From Microbacterium sp. (GTDB taxonomy: Bacteria > Actinomycetota > Actinomycetes > Actinomycetales > Microbacteriaceae), in the NCBI RefSeq assembly GCF_031180975.1, contig NZ_JAPSLI010000007.1:1-64000 (forward strand): 64,000 bases of DNA. Reading direction: 5' to 3'. Under the pieces are notes generated by a model that did not search any database, had not been told where the DNA came from, and saw only the letters and a list, made by a program, of their open reading frames with translations. This document shows, one piece after another, positions 29,231 through 38,488 of the stretch. Position 1 is the stretch's first letter; each line of letters starts with the position of its first letter. The position numbers and the translations under genes are program-made.

Positions 29231-30475
29231 TCACTCCCCTTCGGTCTGCTCCGGAACGTCTTGTTCGGCGGGCACGTCGGCCTCTCGCTTCCTCCTGCTC
29301 GAGAACAGCGATGCCGCCTTCTCCCTCGCGCCGTCGGCGAGGCCCGCGATCGCACCCCCGGCGTTCTTGACTGCGGTCACCGCTCGCGCCTCATCCGGGA
29401 TGCCGTCGCCGTCGAGGTCGACCGAGCGGAAGGCGTCCGCAGTCTTGCCCGCTGTGTCTGCCACCGCGCTCCCCGCACGTTTCGCGGCGGTGAGCGCCCG
29501 CGCCTCATCCGGGATGCCGTCACCGTCGAGGTCGATGGGGCGGAAGACGTCCGCGATGTCGCTGACCTTACCCCAGACGTTCTCGCCGAAATCCTTGACG
29601 TTGCTCGCTGCAGCCTCCAGCGCCGCTGCCGCCCGGGACGGCTCGACGTCCCCACGCGGCGCCTTCTCGTAATCGAGGAGCCATTCCGGGAAGCTGGTCG
29701 GCGTCTCGGGGAAGGCCAGTCTGGCCGCTTTGACGACGTCCCGCCCGAACGTGAAGCTGCCGATCCCGCCGATCACGGCGCCGACGCCGAACGGGATGGC
29801 CTTGCCCATGGTTCCCGCGCCGAGCTTTCCGCCGACCTTGATCGATTCGCGGCCGATCGCGATCGTCAGCGGCGCAAGCGCGGACTCGGGCAGCTGTTCA
29901 GTGAGGATCTCTCCCCACCCCTTCGGCAGCGCCTTGCCGACGGCACCAGACGCTGCGCCCTTGACCTGGGTCACGGCTCCGACCCCCGTAGCGGACATAA
30001 CCCACTTGGCGATCTCGCTCTGGGATTTCTGACCCAGCAGCATCCCGAGTACCAGCGGTCGCGCGCGCTCGGGGTCGTCGACCGGCACGCCGTGGAGCTC
30101 GGCGACGGCGAGCACGTAGAGCGCGCTGGTCTCGTAGAAGAACAGCAGATCTGCCACGCCGAGCCCGAGCGCGATCGGGATGCCGACGCCCGGGATGGCG
30201 GCGGATGCGCCCACTCCGCTGCTGGTGATCGTCACCGTCGCCACGTAGCGGCTGTCCAGTTCCCTGAGGAGGTCGGACGGGGTCGCGTTGGGCTTGTCGC
30301 GCCGCACGGCGCGCAGATACTCCTGGACTACCGGCCGCTGCACCGCGATGGCCTTGTAGATCTGGACCCGGAAGCCCTCGCCTTGGACGGCTTCCTTCGC
30401 CTTGTCCGCGACGAACTCCGGGATCCCCAACGTCGTCTGTTGTTCCTTCTCAGAATTGCTCGTCTCATCCCTCAT
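29231..30475 (-). CDS. EcsC-like protein with two EF-hand-type repeats
   Basis: This 414-residue protein has an N-terminal helical region (1-90) and a hydrophobic centre: GVGASAAIPGVGIPIALGLG at about 88-107, then LLFFYETSALYVLAVAELHG. That centre resembles EcsC-family membrane-associated proteins. A further glycine-rich segment lies near 240-260. The C-terminal 130 residues hold two copies of a module with DLDGDGIPDEA (about 30 residues each), the loop of calcium-binding EF-hand or dockerin/thrombospondin repeats, then a charged tail. No signal peptide is visible. It is the third gene of the minus-strand run beginning with the restriction enzyme at 36503, 30 bp after the previous gene. Confidence 0.65.
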   Translation of the reverse strand: MRDETSNSEKEQQTTLGIPEFVADKAKEAVQGEGFRVQIYKAIAVQRPVVQEYLRAVRRDKPNATPSDLLRELDSRYVATVTITSSGVGASAAIPGVGIPIALGLGVADLLFFYETSALYVLAVAELHGVPVDDPERARPLVLGMLLGQKSQSEIAKWVMSATGVGAVTQVKGAASGAVGKALPKGWGEILTEQLPESALAPLTIAIGRESIKVGGKLGAGTMGKAIPFGVGAVIGGIGSFTFGRDVVKAARLAFPETPTSFPEWLLDYEKAPRGDVEPSRAAAALEAAASNVKDFGENVWGKVSDIADVFRPIDLDGDGIPDEARALTAAKRAGSAVADTAGKTADAFRSVDLDGDGIPDEARAVTAVKNAGGAIAGLADGAREKAASLFSSRRKREADVPAEQDVPEQTEGE

Positions 30476-30505
30476 TCCCTCCCCCTGCGCAGATCCGGAT
30501 CCAAC

Positions 30506-31582
30506 TCAGAACCATTTCTTCAGCAGCGTCGCGACGACGCGACGCATCCGCCTTCCGCTCTTCGCGTACGCGGTCTCCAGATCGACCACCGCGCCCTGTC
30601 GCGGGTAGAGACGCCCTTCCATCGAGACGATGGCAATAGGCTCTTCGCCTCGCATCAGCGCCCAGAAATGGCTGTGCGGTTCTCCGTAGATGCCGAGCCG
30701 GGGAGTGGTCGTCAGATCGGCGACGGCCGAAGGGAACCTCATGATCCGTTCGGCACGGAAGGGCTCCTCGCCGGAGGTGTCGACGAACTCGCTCCTGACG
30801 TCCCAGCCTCGGCGGTCGTGCGCGAACAGCGTCGTCGCCGTGGCGAGCAACCTGTAGGAAAGGCTTCGCGAGGTGGCTTTCGGTGTCCGGGCCGGAGGCA
30901 CCAGACCTGCCATGCTCTCGAGTTGGAGCACCCGATGGAAGGGGTCGGCGTCCAGGAGCACATGCTCCCAGCCGGCGGCGAATCCCGGGACACCCTCGAC
31001 CTGAATACTTCCGGCGCGGTTGAGGAGGATCCGCCCGGCGGAACTCGTCGCAGCGGGACTCAGTTGGGCCGGGGCGGCGACACAGAGGATGTCGTACTGC
31101 CCCCCGCCGGGGTGCATCTCGTAGATGATGAGCTCCGGATGCCGCCTCACCACCTCCGCGGCCAGCCACCATGAGCGGGCGAGCACAGCGGGAGGAACAT
31201 CCCACCCCGATACGCCGTTCTCGCCGGACGCGCCACGCAGGCCCCCCTGCTGCGCAGCCGGCGTTCCGATCGTCACTTCGTGCTGCGCTCGCACCTGAGC
31301 ATGAATCTCGACGAGGTCCGGTGGCCCGAAGCCCAGCCGATCATCGTGGAGCACCAGCCAGTTCGGCGAGGTGGACGCCTTGTACTCGGCCCACGTCCGC
31401 AACGGCATCGGAGGCCGGTCGTACATGGCCTTCATACCGCGTTGCTCGAAGGCTTGGCTCTCCGGCGGATAGTAGTGTGCTTCGTCGTCGCCGTCCCCGA
31501 TGGCCCAGACACCGACCGGCTCGAGCCTACCCTTCACAGTCGACCGGACCCGATGAACGAGGATCAGCACCGCGCCGCTCAT
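30506..31582 (-). CDS. Putative TY-Chap2-like peptide-binding protein
   Basis: This 358-residue protein is not a member of a well-known enzyme family. The block LIIYEMHPGGGQYDILCV followed by ILLNRAGSIQV recalls the TY-Chap2 group (YbjN/type-III-chaperone-like folds), which I know from memory as predicted peptide chaperones in bacterial conflict systems; this is a tentative match. A second region near residues 230-330 has RLGIYGEPHSHFWALM and looks like a separate alpha/beta domain. ATG 31582 gives MSGAVLILVHRV. It starts 16 bp after the restriction enzyme and lies 30 bp before the EcsC-like gene, so all three are probably one transcript. Confidence 0.6.
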   Translation of the reverse strand: MSGAVLILVHRVRSTVKGRLEPVGVWAIGDGDDEAHYYPPESQAFEQRGMKAMYDRPPMPLRTWAEYKASTSPNWLVLHDDRLGFGPPDLVEIHAQVRAQHEVTIGTPAAQQGGLRGASGENGVSGWDVPPAVLARSWWLAAEVVRRHPELIIYEMHPGGGQYDILCVAAPAQLSPAATSSAGRILLNRAGSIQVEGVPGFAAGWEHVLLDADPFHRVLQLESMAGLVPPARTPKATSRSLSYRLLATATTLFAHDRRGWDVRSEFVDTSGEEPFRAERIMRFPSAVADLTTTPRLGIYGEPHSHFWALMRGEEPIAIVSMEGRLYPRQGAVVDLETAYAKSGRRMRRVVATLLKKWF

Positions 31583-31598
31583 GCGCGGTACCGGATGC

Positions 31599-34500
31599 TC
31601 ACGGGGTACCCGTCTCGTCGATGACCTCGAACGCGGGAAGCTCCGCGATGAGACGCTGGGTCTCGAGGCTGACCGTGACGAGCGAGCGGATGAGATCGAC
31701 GACGTAGCGTGGGTTGTCCTGCTCGTGCAGCCATGCGTTCGGATCGTTGACGATGCCGGATACCTTGTCGACGGTGATCTTGTAGCGGTCGATCACCCAT
31801 TCCAGTGGGCTACGTCCCCCGACCTTGTACTCACTCTCCGCCTCGGGGATGCCGGTGATCGTGAGGTGGGAGTTGTAACGGATCGCGGTGTGGTCCTTGC
31901 GTGAGACCCAGGACAGCTTTTCGATCCGGTAGCGCTCGAACGGGTCCTCGGGCGCGGCCAGCGTTAGCTCCTCGCCCAGCGGGTACTGCGCGGCCGACTC
32001 GTAGTCGACATGCAGATCGGCGAGGGCACGGCCGATGCGCGCGTACTCGGGGAAACCCTTCACCTGCGGGATACGTGGGAGCATCTTCTGCAGGTCGGCA
32101 GCGTAGGTCTCCCGGTACGTCGGATGGTGCAGGAGAGCGTAGATGCCGTAGAAGATGTCATCCTTCGTAATGCCGTCGCCGTGGATCTTGCGGTATGCAT
32201 CGAGGGTCGCATCGGTGATGTTGTCTACGCGGCGGAAACCGTCGACGACGACGTCGCTGTCGGATGCCACGAGCGCGTCGAGGTTGAGCGCGCCGTCAGG
32301 AGCGGACAACGGTTCCCAGGTGAAACGAGGGAATACCTGGGAATCACCATTGACATGGAGGTCCGGAAGCTGGTTAACCGCCAGCGGGCACCCCCCTCCC
32401 TTGGCGCTTACAGTGATCGCGATGTTGCTGTGCGCTGCACTGGGCGACATCTTGGGAGCAATGCCCCGTGCATCAATCAGTGCGGGATCGAACCAGATCG
32501 TCTGCGACACAAATGGACGATAGGCAACCGATCGCGAGGCTCCCGCGGATCGGTCGATCTGCAAGCCTCGGCGCCGACGGGCATCGAACGTTCGCGACCA
32601 GCTAATCCGGCGAGGGTCGGGCACTGCATCGGGGTTCGCAATGAGTGCATGCATTGCGTCCGCCATGATTTCAACATTGCGAGCGACCGATCGGCTGTCA
32701 AAACCGTAGAGCCACGCGTCGCGGGCGGTGTTGACTCCCATAGCAAAGCTACGAAAAATCGCGCTCGTATCCGCCCTGCCTTTCGACTTCTTATCGCCGA
32801 TTGCACGCCAAGACCCGAAGCGCTCGTCGCGCTGATTGATCCAGTCGCCGGCATCATTCGGAGCGAGGATTTTGAAGCGCGTTCCTGTGATCGATCCTTC
32901 AGCGGCAAGCCGATCAATCTTCTCTTCACGGCTGAGATAGTCGCCGATATCGTGGTAATAAACGCGGGCGCGGCTCACATGAACCGCCCGTTTCACCAGG
33001 ATGGTAATGGCGACCCCAGTTTGAGATCCTTCGCCGAAGATCTTGCCTCCCTCGGCCCGCCAGTTCTTCAGCCGCTGGTTGCCGCGCAAGTTGTACACGA
33101 TGATATCGGAGAACTCGTGATCCCACGATTTGCGAACGCCGTCGGCAGTGCCCCCATCAATGAACCCACTGTTGGATACGAATGCGATCACGCCCCCTTC
33201 CGGGCGCAACCTGTCACTCGCCCAACGGATGGCGCGGTAATAAGAGTCGTACATATCGGCTTTGCGCGTTGCCGTGGATCGCTTCGCATAGGTCTCAGCG
33301 ATCCGCGCATCCGTCAATGCATACTTTGCGTTCTGAGCTCCATCGTTCGCGCTTGACTGTCCTGCCCGGTATGGCGGGTTCATCACGATCACGTCGATGA
33401 GTGCGTTGCGCTGCTTCGCAAGTCGCGCAGTGTTCTCCGGAAACACTCCTCCAGCCAACTGACCGTCACGTTCATCCATGGCGAAGGTGTCAGTCAAGCT
33501 AATCCCTGCGAACCCGCCCCCCGTAGGTTCAATACCATTCTCTGTACAGAGCTCGCGATACACGCTCTCGATGTTCACGGCGGCGATGTAATAGCTCAGT
33601 AGCACGATCTCGTTCGCGAACAGCTCCTGCGTGTACTTCCTCGTGAGATCTTCGGGCTTGACCAGCCCGGTCTGCATCAGGCGGGTCAGAAAAGTTCCGG
33701 TGCCGACGAACGGCTCAAGGATGTTCACCCCCTCGTCGCTCAAGCGCTTACCGAAGTGCTGGTGAAGAGCGACATCCGCCGAGCGCAAGATGTAGTCGAC
33801 GACCTCGACGGGCGTGAAGACGATGCCCATGCGATCCGCGAGCAACGGGAACGCCTTCGTGAAGAACTTGTCGTAGAGCGTGACGAGCATCTGCTGCTTC
33901 GCCCGTACGGAATCGAGGCCGCGGATCCGGTCCGTGACACGCCCGTAGAACGCGTCGAGCGGCTCGCGCTCCCGCGCGAAGGCCGCGTTCTCGTGGAAGG
34001 TCCCGAGTACCTGCTCCATGGCGAGCGACACGGGGTTGTCCTGCGTGAACGACCCCTCCGGGAACATCGCCTCGAATACCGGCTTGGTGATGAGGTGCTG
34101 CGCGAGCAACTCGATCGCCTCGGCCTCCGAGACATCTGGGTTCACGGTTGCGCGCAACGCCTTGACGAACTCATCGAACGGCGCGCGGTCGGCACCGTCG
34201 GCATTGACGTGTGCCGTGATCAGCGCGATGAATCGCTGGGCGATCAGGGCGATGTCGCCGGCCCAGTCGTCCCAGTACATGCGGTCGCCGACCTTGGCGA
34301 CGAGCTTCGCGTAGACCGAGTCCTTCCAGACCTCGGCGCTCGATGTCAGCCCGGGGAGGGTCGGCGCGAGGTGAGACGGCCCGGCACCCCTTCCGCGGTC
34401 CGGCTGCTCCGCGGGCTCGCTCGGCGCGTCGAACGGGGAGCCCTGGCGCGGCTTCGACGACGTGAGATTGAGGCGCTCGATGAGTACCTGCTCCGGCAGC

Positions 34501-36503
34501 TTCCCGGTGTAGGCGGCCTGGTTGATCGCGGTGTCGAGCCGCTCGTCGTGCGCGCGCAGCGCCTGAAGCACCTGCCAGACGACCTTGTAGCGCTCGTTGT
34601 CGTTCAGCGCCTCTTCCGGCGGCACTCCGGCCGGAATCGCGATCGGCAGCACGATGTAGCCGAGCATCTTCTCCGGCGCGCGCCGCATCACGCGACCAAC
34701 CGCCTGCACGACGTCCACCTGGCTCTTGCGCGGGCTGAGGAACAGGACCGCGTCGAGGCTCGGCACGTCGACGCCCTCGCTCAGGCAGCGCGCATTGGTG
34801 AGCACCCGGGCGACAGGACGCCCGTATTGGTCCTGCTCGGGGGCGGCCTTGAGCCAATCCAGCAGCTCACTGCGCTGGGTAGCGTTCATGGTGCCGTCGA
34901 CGTGCTTGGCCTGAACAGTCAGATCATCCGTCGAGTCGTCGTTCTCGATGTTCGACAGGTGTCCTTCGACGAGCGCTTGGAAGTCGCTGGCCACGCCGAT
35001 GGACGTCTTGATGTCCTTCGCGAATGCGACGGCCCGCCGCATCGGCGCAGTATCCGCACCGAAGCCCTCGGCGATCGCACCGGCGTTTCTCTTGGCCAGC
35101 GCGTTCCAGCATCCGATGAGCTTCGCCACGTCGGTCACCGCGAGCTCACGGCCCTCGTGCGCCAACTCCTGCTGCAGAGTCTCGACGATCTCGTCTTCAC
35201 TGATTCCGAGTACGACGACCTTGTAATCGGTGAGCAGACCCTTCCGCACGGCCTCGTCGAAGCCGATGCGGTACAGCACCGGCCCGAACACTTCCTCGTC
35301 ATCCATCGAGACGAGTTCGGCCGACTTTTGGGAGGCCGCGTTCTTCACTTCCGGTGCGAAGATGCGCGGGGTGGCGGTCATGTACACACGCGCGGACGCA
35401 GGGATGATCGCGTTGTCGTGCACCTTGACGAAGTGCGATTCGTCCTCATTGACGAGCGTCACCCCGGTCGTGCGGTGGGCCTCGTCACAGATGACGAGGT
35501 CGAAGGTGTCCCTGCGCAGACGTTGCGCCTCCGCGACGGCTTCTATCGACTGGTAGGTCGAGAAGACGACGGTGAGCCCCTCGTGCTCCTCTTCGACATC
35601 GCCAAGGAGGTTGGCTAGGGTTCGGCCGTCAGTAGTTGCGGGCGCTCCGAGGTCCTCCATCCGGACGCTGGTGAGGTCGTCGTTCTTGCGACGGCCGATG
35701 TTCGAGTCGGACCCTACGGCGAACGCTCGGAAACCCATTTCGGGATCGCGCTCCCGCGACCACTCGTCGAGCGACTGCTGCAGCAGTGCCAGCGAGGGCA
35801 CCATGAAGAGGACCGTGGCGGCACCACCGGCGACCTCGTTGGTCCATCGCTCTGCGAGCTTGAGCGCGGTGAAGGTCTTGCCGGTGCCGCAGGCCATGAT
35901 GAGCTTGCCTCGGTCCTGACCGCGGCCGGGTCTGAGTCCGTCCAGCACCGCTTGCACAGCTTCGTGCTGGTGGGCCCGCAGCGTCTTGACTGGGTGTACT
36001 TCGGGGGCGACCTCGGGCTTTAGTAGTTCGTACGTCGACCAATCGACGGAACTGTGACGAAGCTCGGCGAGCGACACTCTTTGCACTGGCTTCGTGCGGT
36101 TCTTCAGCGCCTCCTCGGCGTTGGCTGACCACGGCGCACTCGTGGTGTCGATGACAAGACCCTCGGTGAACGGGTCCTTGCCCATTGCTTCGAAGAACGA
36201 GTCAAGATCGCCCTTCTGCATGCGGTGGTTCTCGGCGAAGAACTTGACCTGCACGGCGAGCAATCCGCCACCTTGGATCTCCGCCACGAGGTCGATACCG
36301 GTGTCGGGGCGGCCGTTGCGCCCCGGCCAGTCCTTCCACAGCCACACCTCACCCAGGCGCTGTGATCGCAACGAGTCGAGTTTTAGGTAGTGACGTGCGA
36401 GCTGCTCGAGGTAGTTGCCGGCCATTCGCTTGCTGTCGGCGAGGTCGCGGAACTCCGCAAGCAATCCATCGAGCGTGGTCTCGTATAGGCGCTCGTCAGC
36501 CAT
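31599..36503 (-). CDS. Type ISP single-chain restriction-modification enzyme
   Basis: This 1634-residue enzyme combines all activities of an LlaGI/LlaBIII-like system. The N-terminal Mrr-like nuclease has Asp71 in GIDLVA and Gln85-x-Lys87. The SF2 translocase has Walker A ACGTGKT (about 204-210), CDEAH (339-343), MTATPR and QAVGRVMRR. After a coupler come an N6-adenine methyltransferase with LEPFVGTGTFL (near 930) and NPPY (near 1040), then a target-recognition domain. Start ATG 36503 follows a strong GGGGGAGG. GC content falls visibly around 32,300-33,500, in the target-recognition part. It heads a three-gene run and is divergent from an XRE gene. Confidence 0.93.
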   Translation of the reverse strand: MADERLYETTLDGLLAEFRDLADSKRMAGNYLEQLARHYLKLDSLRSQRLGEVWLWKDWPGRNGRPDTGIDLVAEIQGGGLLAVQVKFFAENHRMQKGDLDSFFEAMGKDPFTEGLVIDTTSAPWSANAEEALKNRTKPVQRVSLAELRHSSVDWSTYELLKPEVAPEVHPVKTLRAHQHEAVQAVLDGLRPGRGQDRGKLIMACGTGKTFTALKLAERWTNEVAGGAATVLFMVPSLALLQQSLDEWSRERDPEMGFRAFAVGSDSNIGRRKNDDLTSVRMEDLGAPATTDGRTLANLLGDVEEEHEGLTVVFSTYQSIEAVAEAQRLRRDTFDLVICDEAHRTTGVTLVNEDESHFVKVHDNAIIPASARVYMTATPRIFAPEVKNAASQKSAELVSMDDEEVFGPVLYRIGFDEAVRKGLLTDYKVVVLGISEDEIVETLQQELAHEGRELAVTDVAKLIGCWNALAKRNAGAIAEGFGADTAPMRRAVAFAKDIKTSIGVASDFQALVEGHLSNIENDDSTDDLTVQAKHVDGTMNATQRSELLDWLKAAPEQDQYGRPVARVLTNARCLSEGVDVPSLDAVLFLSPRKSQVDVVQAVGRVMRRAPEKMLGYIVLPIAIPAGVPPEEALNDNERYKVVWQVLQALRAHDERLDTAINQAAYTGKLPEQVLIERLNLTSSKPRQGSPFDAPSEPAEQPDRGRGAGPSHLAPTLPGLTSSAEVWKDSVYAKLVAKVGDRMYWDDWAGDIALIAQRFIALITAHVNADGADRAPFDEFVKALRATVNPDVSEAEAIELLAQHLITKPVFEAMFPEGSFTQDNPVSLAMEQVLGTFHENAAFAREREPLDAFYGRVTDRIRGLDSVRAKQQMLVTLYDKFFTKAFPLLADRMGIVFTPVEVVDYILRSADVALHQHFGKRLSDEGVNILEPFVGTGTFLTRLMQTGLVKPEDLTRKYTQELFANEIVLLSYYIAAVNIESVYRELCTENGIEPTGGGFAGISLTDTFAMDERDGQLAGGVFPENTARLAKQRNALIDVIVMNPPYRAGQSSANDGAQNAKYALTDARIAETYAKRSTATRKADMYDSYYRAIRWASDRLRPEGGVIAFVSNSGFIDGGTADGVRKSWDHEFSDIIVYNLRGNQRLKNWRAEGGKIFGEGSQTGVAITILVKRAVHVSRARVYYHDIGDYLSREEKIDRLAAEGSITGTRFKILAPNDAGDWINQRDERFGSWRAIGDKKSKGRADTSAIFRSFAMGVNTARDAWLYGFDSRSVARNVEIMADAMHALIANPDAVPDPRRISWSRTFDARRRRGLQIDRSAGASRSVAYRPFVSQTIWFDPALIDARGIAPKMSPSAAHSNIAITVSAKGGGCPLAVNQLPDLHVNGDSQVFPRFTWEPLSAPDGALNLDALVASDSDVVVDGFRRVDNITDATLDAYRKIHGDGITKDDIFYGIYALLHHPTYRETYAADLQKMLPRIPQVKGFPEYARIGRALADLHVDYESAAQYPLGEELTLAAPEDPFERYRIEKLSWVSRKDHTAIRYNSHLTITGIPEAESEYKVGGRSPLEWVIDRYKITVDKVSGIVNDPNAWLHEQDNPRYVVDLIRSLVTVSLETQRLIAELPAFEVIDETGTP

Positions 36504-36537
36504 CGACGTCCTCCCCCGCGGCGTGCCTTCCCCGGGA

Positions 36538-36566
36538 TTGGTACTAGTACCCGGGTTTGTTAACCC
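36538..36566 (+). promoter_or_regulatory. Promoter with a perfect palindrome, XRE/restriction divergent gap
   Basis: GGTACTAGTACC at 36540-36551 is an exact 12-bp palindrome and contains ACTAGT, like C-protein boxes of restriction systems. On the plus strand TTGGTA (36538-36543) and TAACCC (36561-36566) are separated by 17 bases, so the palindrome overlaps the -35 of the XRE gene. A second imperfect dyad GGGTTTGTTAACCC overlaps the -10. Confidence 0.5.
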
Positions 36567-36601
36567 TGGCACAAGTTACGGACATTGCAGACGCTTGACG
36601 G

Positions 36602-36877
36602 GTGCCACGCGTCCCCTCCCCAGCCGCCGCTCATATCGGCGCGCGAATTCGCTGGGCGCGGGAGTCGGCGACCATGACTCAAGACGAGCTCGCAGTGGCC
36701 GCGGGCATCGATTCCTCGAACGTCCGCGCTTACGAATCAGGCCGAGCGATGCCCAGCATCCACACCCTGCTGCGCATCGCCCAGGCGCTTCGGACGCCCG
36801 TGTCGCAGTTCCTCGACGAGCTCGCACTCGACATGTTCCCGACGAACCAGGCTGACGCACGGCGTCGGGCCGGCTGA
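36602..36877 (+). CDS. XRE-family regulator, probable restriction-system controller
   Basis: This 91-residue protein is a single helix-turn-helix domain: MTQDELAVAAGIDSSNVRAYESG (residues 25-47) is the Cro/C1-type recognition unit, followed by MPSIHTLLRIAQAL. Small XRE proteins divergent from restriction enzymes often delay or damp nuclease expression (C proteins). GTG 36602 is used; the upstream sequence has only a weak ribosome site and the message may be nearly leaderless, as in known C genes. The palindrome at 36540 is its likely operator. An alternative shorter start is the in-frame ATG at Met25, but that would cut the first helix. Confidence 0.85.
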   Translation: MPRVPSPAAAHIGARIRWARESATMTQDELAVAAGIDSSNVRAYESGRAMPSIHTLLRIAQALRTPVSQFLDELALDMFPTNQADARRRAG

Positions 36878-36888
36878 TCGCTCATGTC

Positions 36889-36917
36889 GGCCCTTCGACA
36901 GGCTCAGGGACCCAGCC
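36889..36917. repeat. PELVEG-type repeat downstream of the XRE gene
   Basis: GGCCCTTCGACAGGCTCAGG then GACCCAGCC matches the family seen in cydDC and behind radA. It lies between the XRE stop and the symporter, 12 bp after the stop codon. Confidence 0.85.
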
Positions 36918-37025
36918 ACGACCCCGCCCCGTCACGATTCGTCATCTCCGGGGCGGGAATTCGCGGCCACTCCTAACGTTGACTCCCATGGCGTGCACCG
37001 TGCGCGCGAACGACTTGGAGTACAC

Positions 37026-38471
37026 GTGAGCAGCAACACTCGCGCCCAGAAGGCGCCCGACACCCGAGGACCGGTCCGCAAGCTGGTGACCTCCTTCGGG
37101 TTCCAGATCATCGCAGCCCTCGTCCTCGGCATCGCCGCGGGCCTCGTCGCCCGCAACCTCGGAGCGACCGCCGAGAACCCGACCGGCCTGTCCGCCACCC
37201 TCGACACGATCGGCAGCTCGTACGTCACGTTGCTGCGCGCGGCGGTCGTCCCGCTGATCTTCACCGCCATCGTGGCGAGCATCTCCAACCTGCGCCGCGT
37301 GCAGAACGCCGCACGCCTCGCCGGACAGACGCTCGTCTGGTTCGCCATCACCGCGTTCATCGCCGTGACCATCGGCATCGTGCTCGGCCTCGTCATCCGG
37401 CCCGGCGCCCGCGCCGGCGACGGCTTGGAGCCCGGCGACCCCTACACGGTCGGCACCTGGTGGAACTTCCTGCTCGGCCTCATCCCGCAGAACTTCCTCG
37501 GCCTCACGGTGAACACCTCGTTCGACCCCGAGGCGCAGGCCGCCACCTCGAGCGTCGGATTCAACATCCTGCAGGTCATCGTCGTCGCGACCGTCATCGG
37601 CATCGCTGCGCTGAAGGCCGGCAAGAAGGCCGAGCCCTTCCTCGTCTTCACCGAGTCGCTGCTGAAGGTCATCCAGCGCGTGCTGTGGTGGATCATCCGC
37701 ATCGCCCCGATCGGCACGTTCGGCCTGATCGGCGCCGCCGTCGTCGAGTACGGCTGGGACAAGCTCACCTCGCTCGCCTGGTTCGCGGGCGCCATCTACA
37801 TCGGCCTCGCCCTGGTGATCTTCGTGGTCTACCCGATCCTGGTGAAGACCCACGGCCTGTCGATCCGGCAGTACTTCTCCGGCGTCTGGCCGGCCGTGCA
37901 GCTGGCCTTCGTCAGCCGCTCCTCGATCGGCACCCTGCCCCTGACCGAGCGCGTCACCGAGCGCAACCTCGGTGTGCCCCGCGCCTACGCCTCGTTCGCC
38001 GTGCCGTTCGGCGCGACCACCAAGATGGACGGCTGCGCCGCCATCTACCCGGCGATCGCCGCGATCTTCGTCGCGCAGTTCTTCGGCATCGAGCTGAACA
38101 TCGTCCAGTACCTGCTGATCGTGATCGTCTCGGTGGTGGGCTCGGCCGCCACCGCGGGCACCACCGGCGCGACCGTGATGCTCACGCTCACGCTGTCGAC
38201 GCTCGGCCTGCCGCTCGAGGGCGTCGGCCTGCTCCTCGCCATCGACCCGATCCTCGACATGGGCCGCACCGCGGTCAACGTCGCGGGCCAGGCCCTGGTG
38301 CCGACCATCGTCGCCAAGCGCGAGGGCATCCTCGACGAGGACCTCTACAACGCACCGCGCAACGGCCTGCCGTTCGCCGACGACGCCGACGAGACGGTCA
38401 CCGACTCGAACGCCGACGAGACGGATGCCGTCGCACCGGCATCCGAGTCGGAGCCCGCAGCAACCCGCTGA
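37026..38471 (+). CDS. Dicarboxylate/amino acid:cation symporter (DAACS/SLC1)
   Basis: This 481-residue protein has about eight membrane segments plus the two re-entrant hairpins of glutamate-transporter-type carriers. Diagnostic residues are SSIGTLPL (hairpin 1), ATTKMDGCA, AGTTGAT (hairpin 2) and DPILDMGRTAVNVAG, which binds substrate and cation. It takes up C4-dicarboxylates or acidic amino acids with Na+ or H+. GTG 37026 follows TTGGAGTACAC. The C-terminal 40 residues are acidic (DDADETVTDSNADETDA). A strong hairpin terminates it. Confidence 0.93.
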   Translation: MSSNTRAQKAPDTRGPVRKLVTSFGFQIIAALVLGIAAGLVARNLGATAENPTGLSATLDTIGSSYVTLLRAAVVPLIFTAIVASISNLRRVQNAARLAGQTLVWFAITAFIAVTIGIVLGLVIRPGARAGDGLEPGDPYTVGTWWNFLLGLIPQNFLGLTVNTSFDPEAQAATSSVGFNILQVIVVATVIGIAALKAGKKAEPFLVFTESLLKVIQRVLWWIIRIAPIGTFGLIGAAVVEYGWDKLTSLAWFAGAIYIGLALVIFVVYPILVKTHGLSIRQYFSGVWPAVQLAFVSRSSIGTLPLTERVTERNLGVPRAYASFAVPFGATTKMDGCAAIYPAIAAIFVAQFFGIELNIVQYLLIVIVSVVGSAATAGTTGATVMLTLTLSTLGLPLEGVGLLLAIDPILDMGRTAVNVAGQALVPTIVAKREGILDEDLYNAPRNGLPFADDADETVTDSNADETDAVAPASESEPAATR

Positions 38472-38488
38472 CGCCGACTCCTCCCGCC

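Noticed and set aside
33756-35618. Open frame antisense to the restriction enzyme
   Set aside because: It shows no domain pattern and the minus strand carries all expected enzyme motifs.
29000-37000. Integrated phage or transposon carrying the restriction block
   Set aside because: No integrase, transposase, phage structural gene or flanking direct repeat was visible, and no tRNA lies at its borders.
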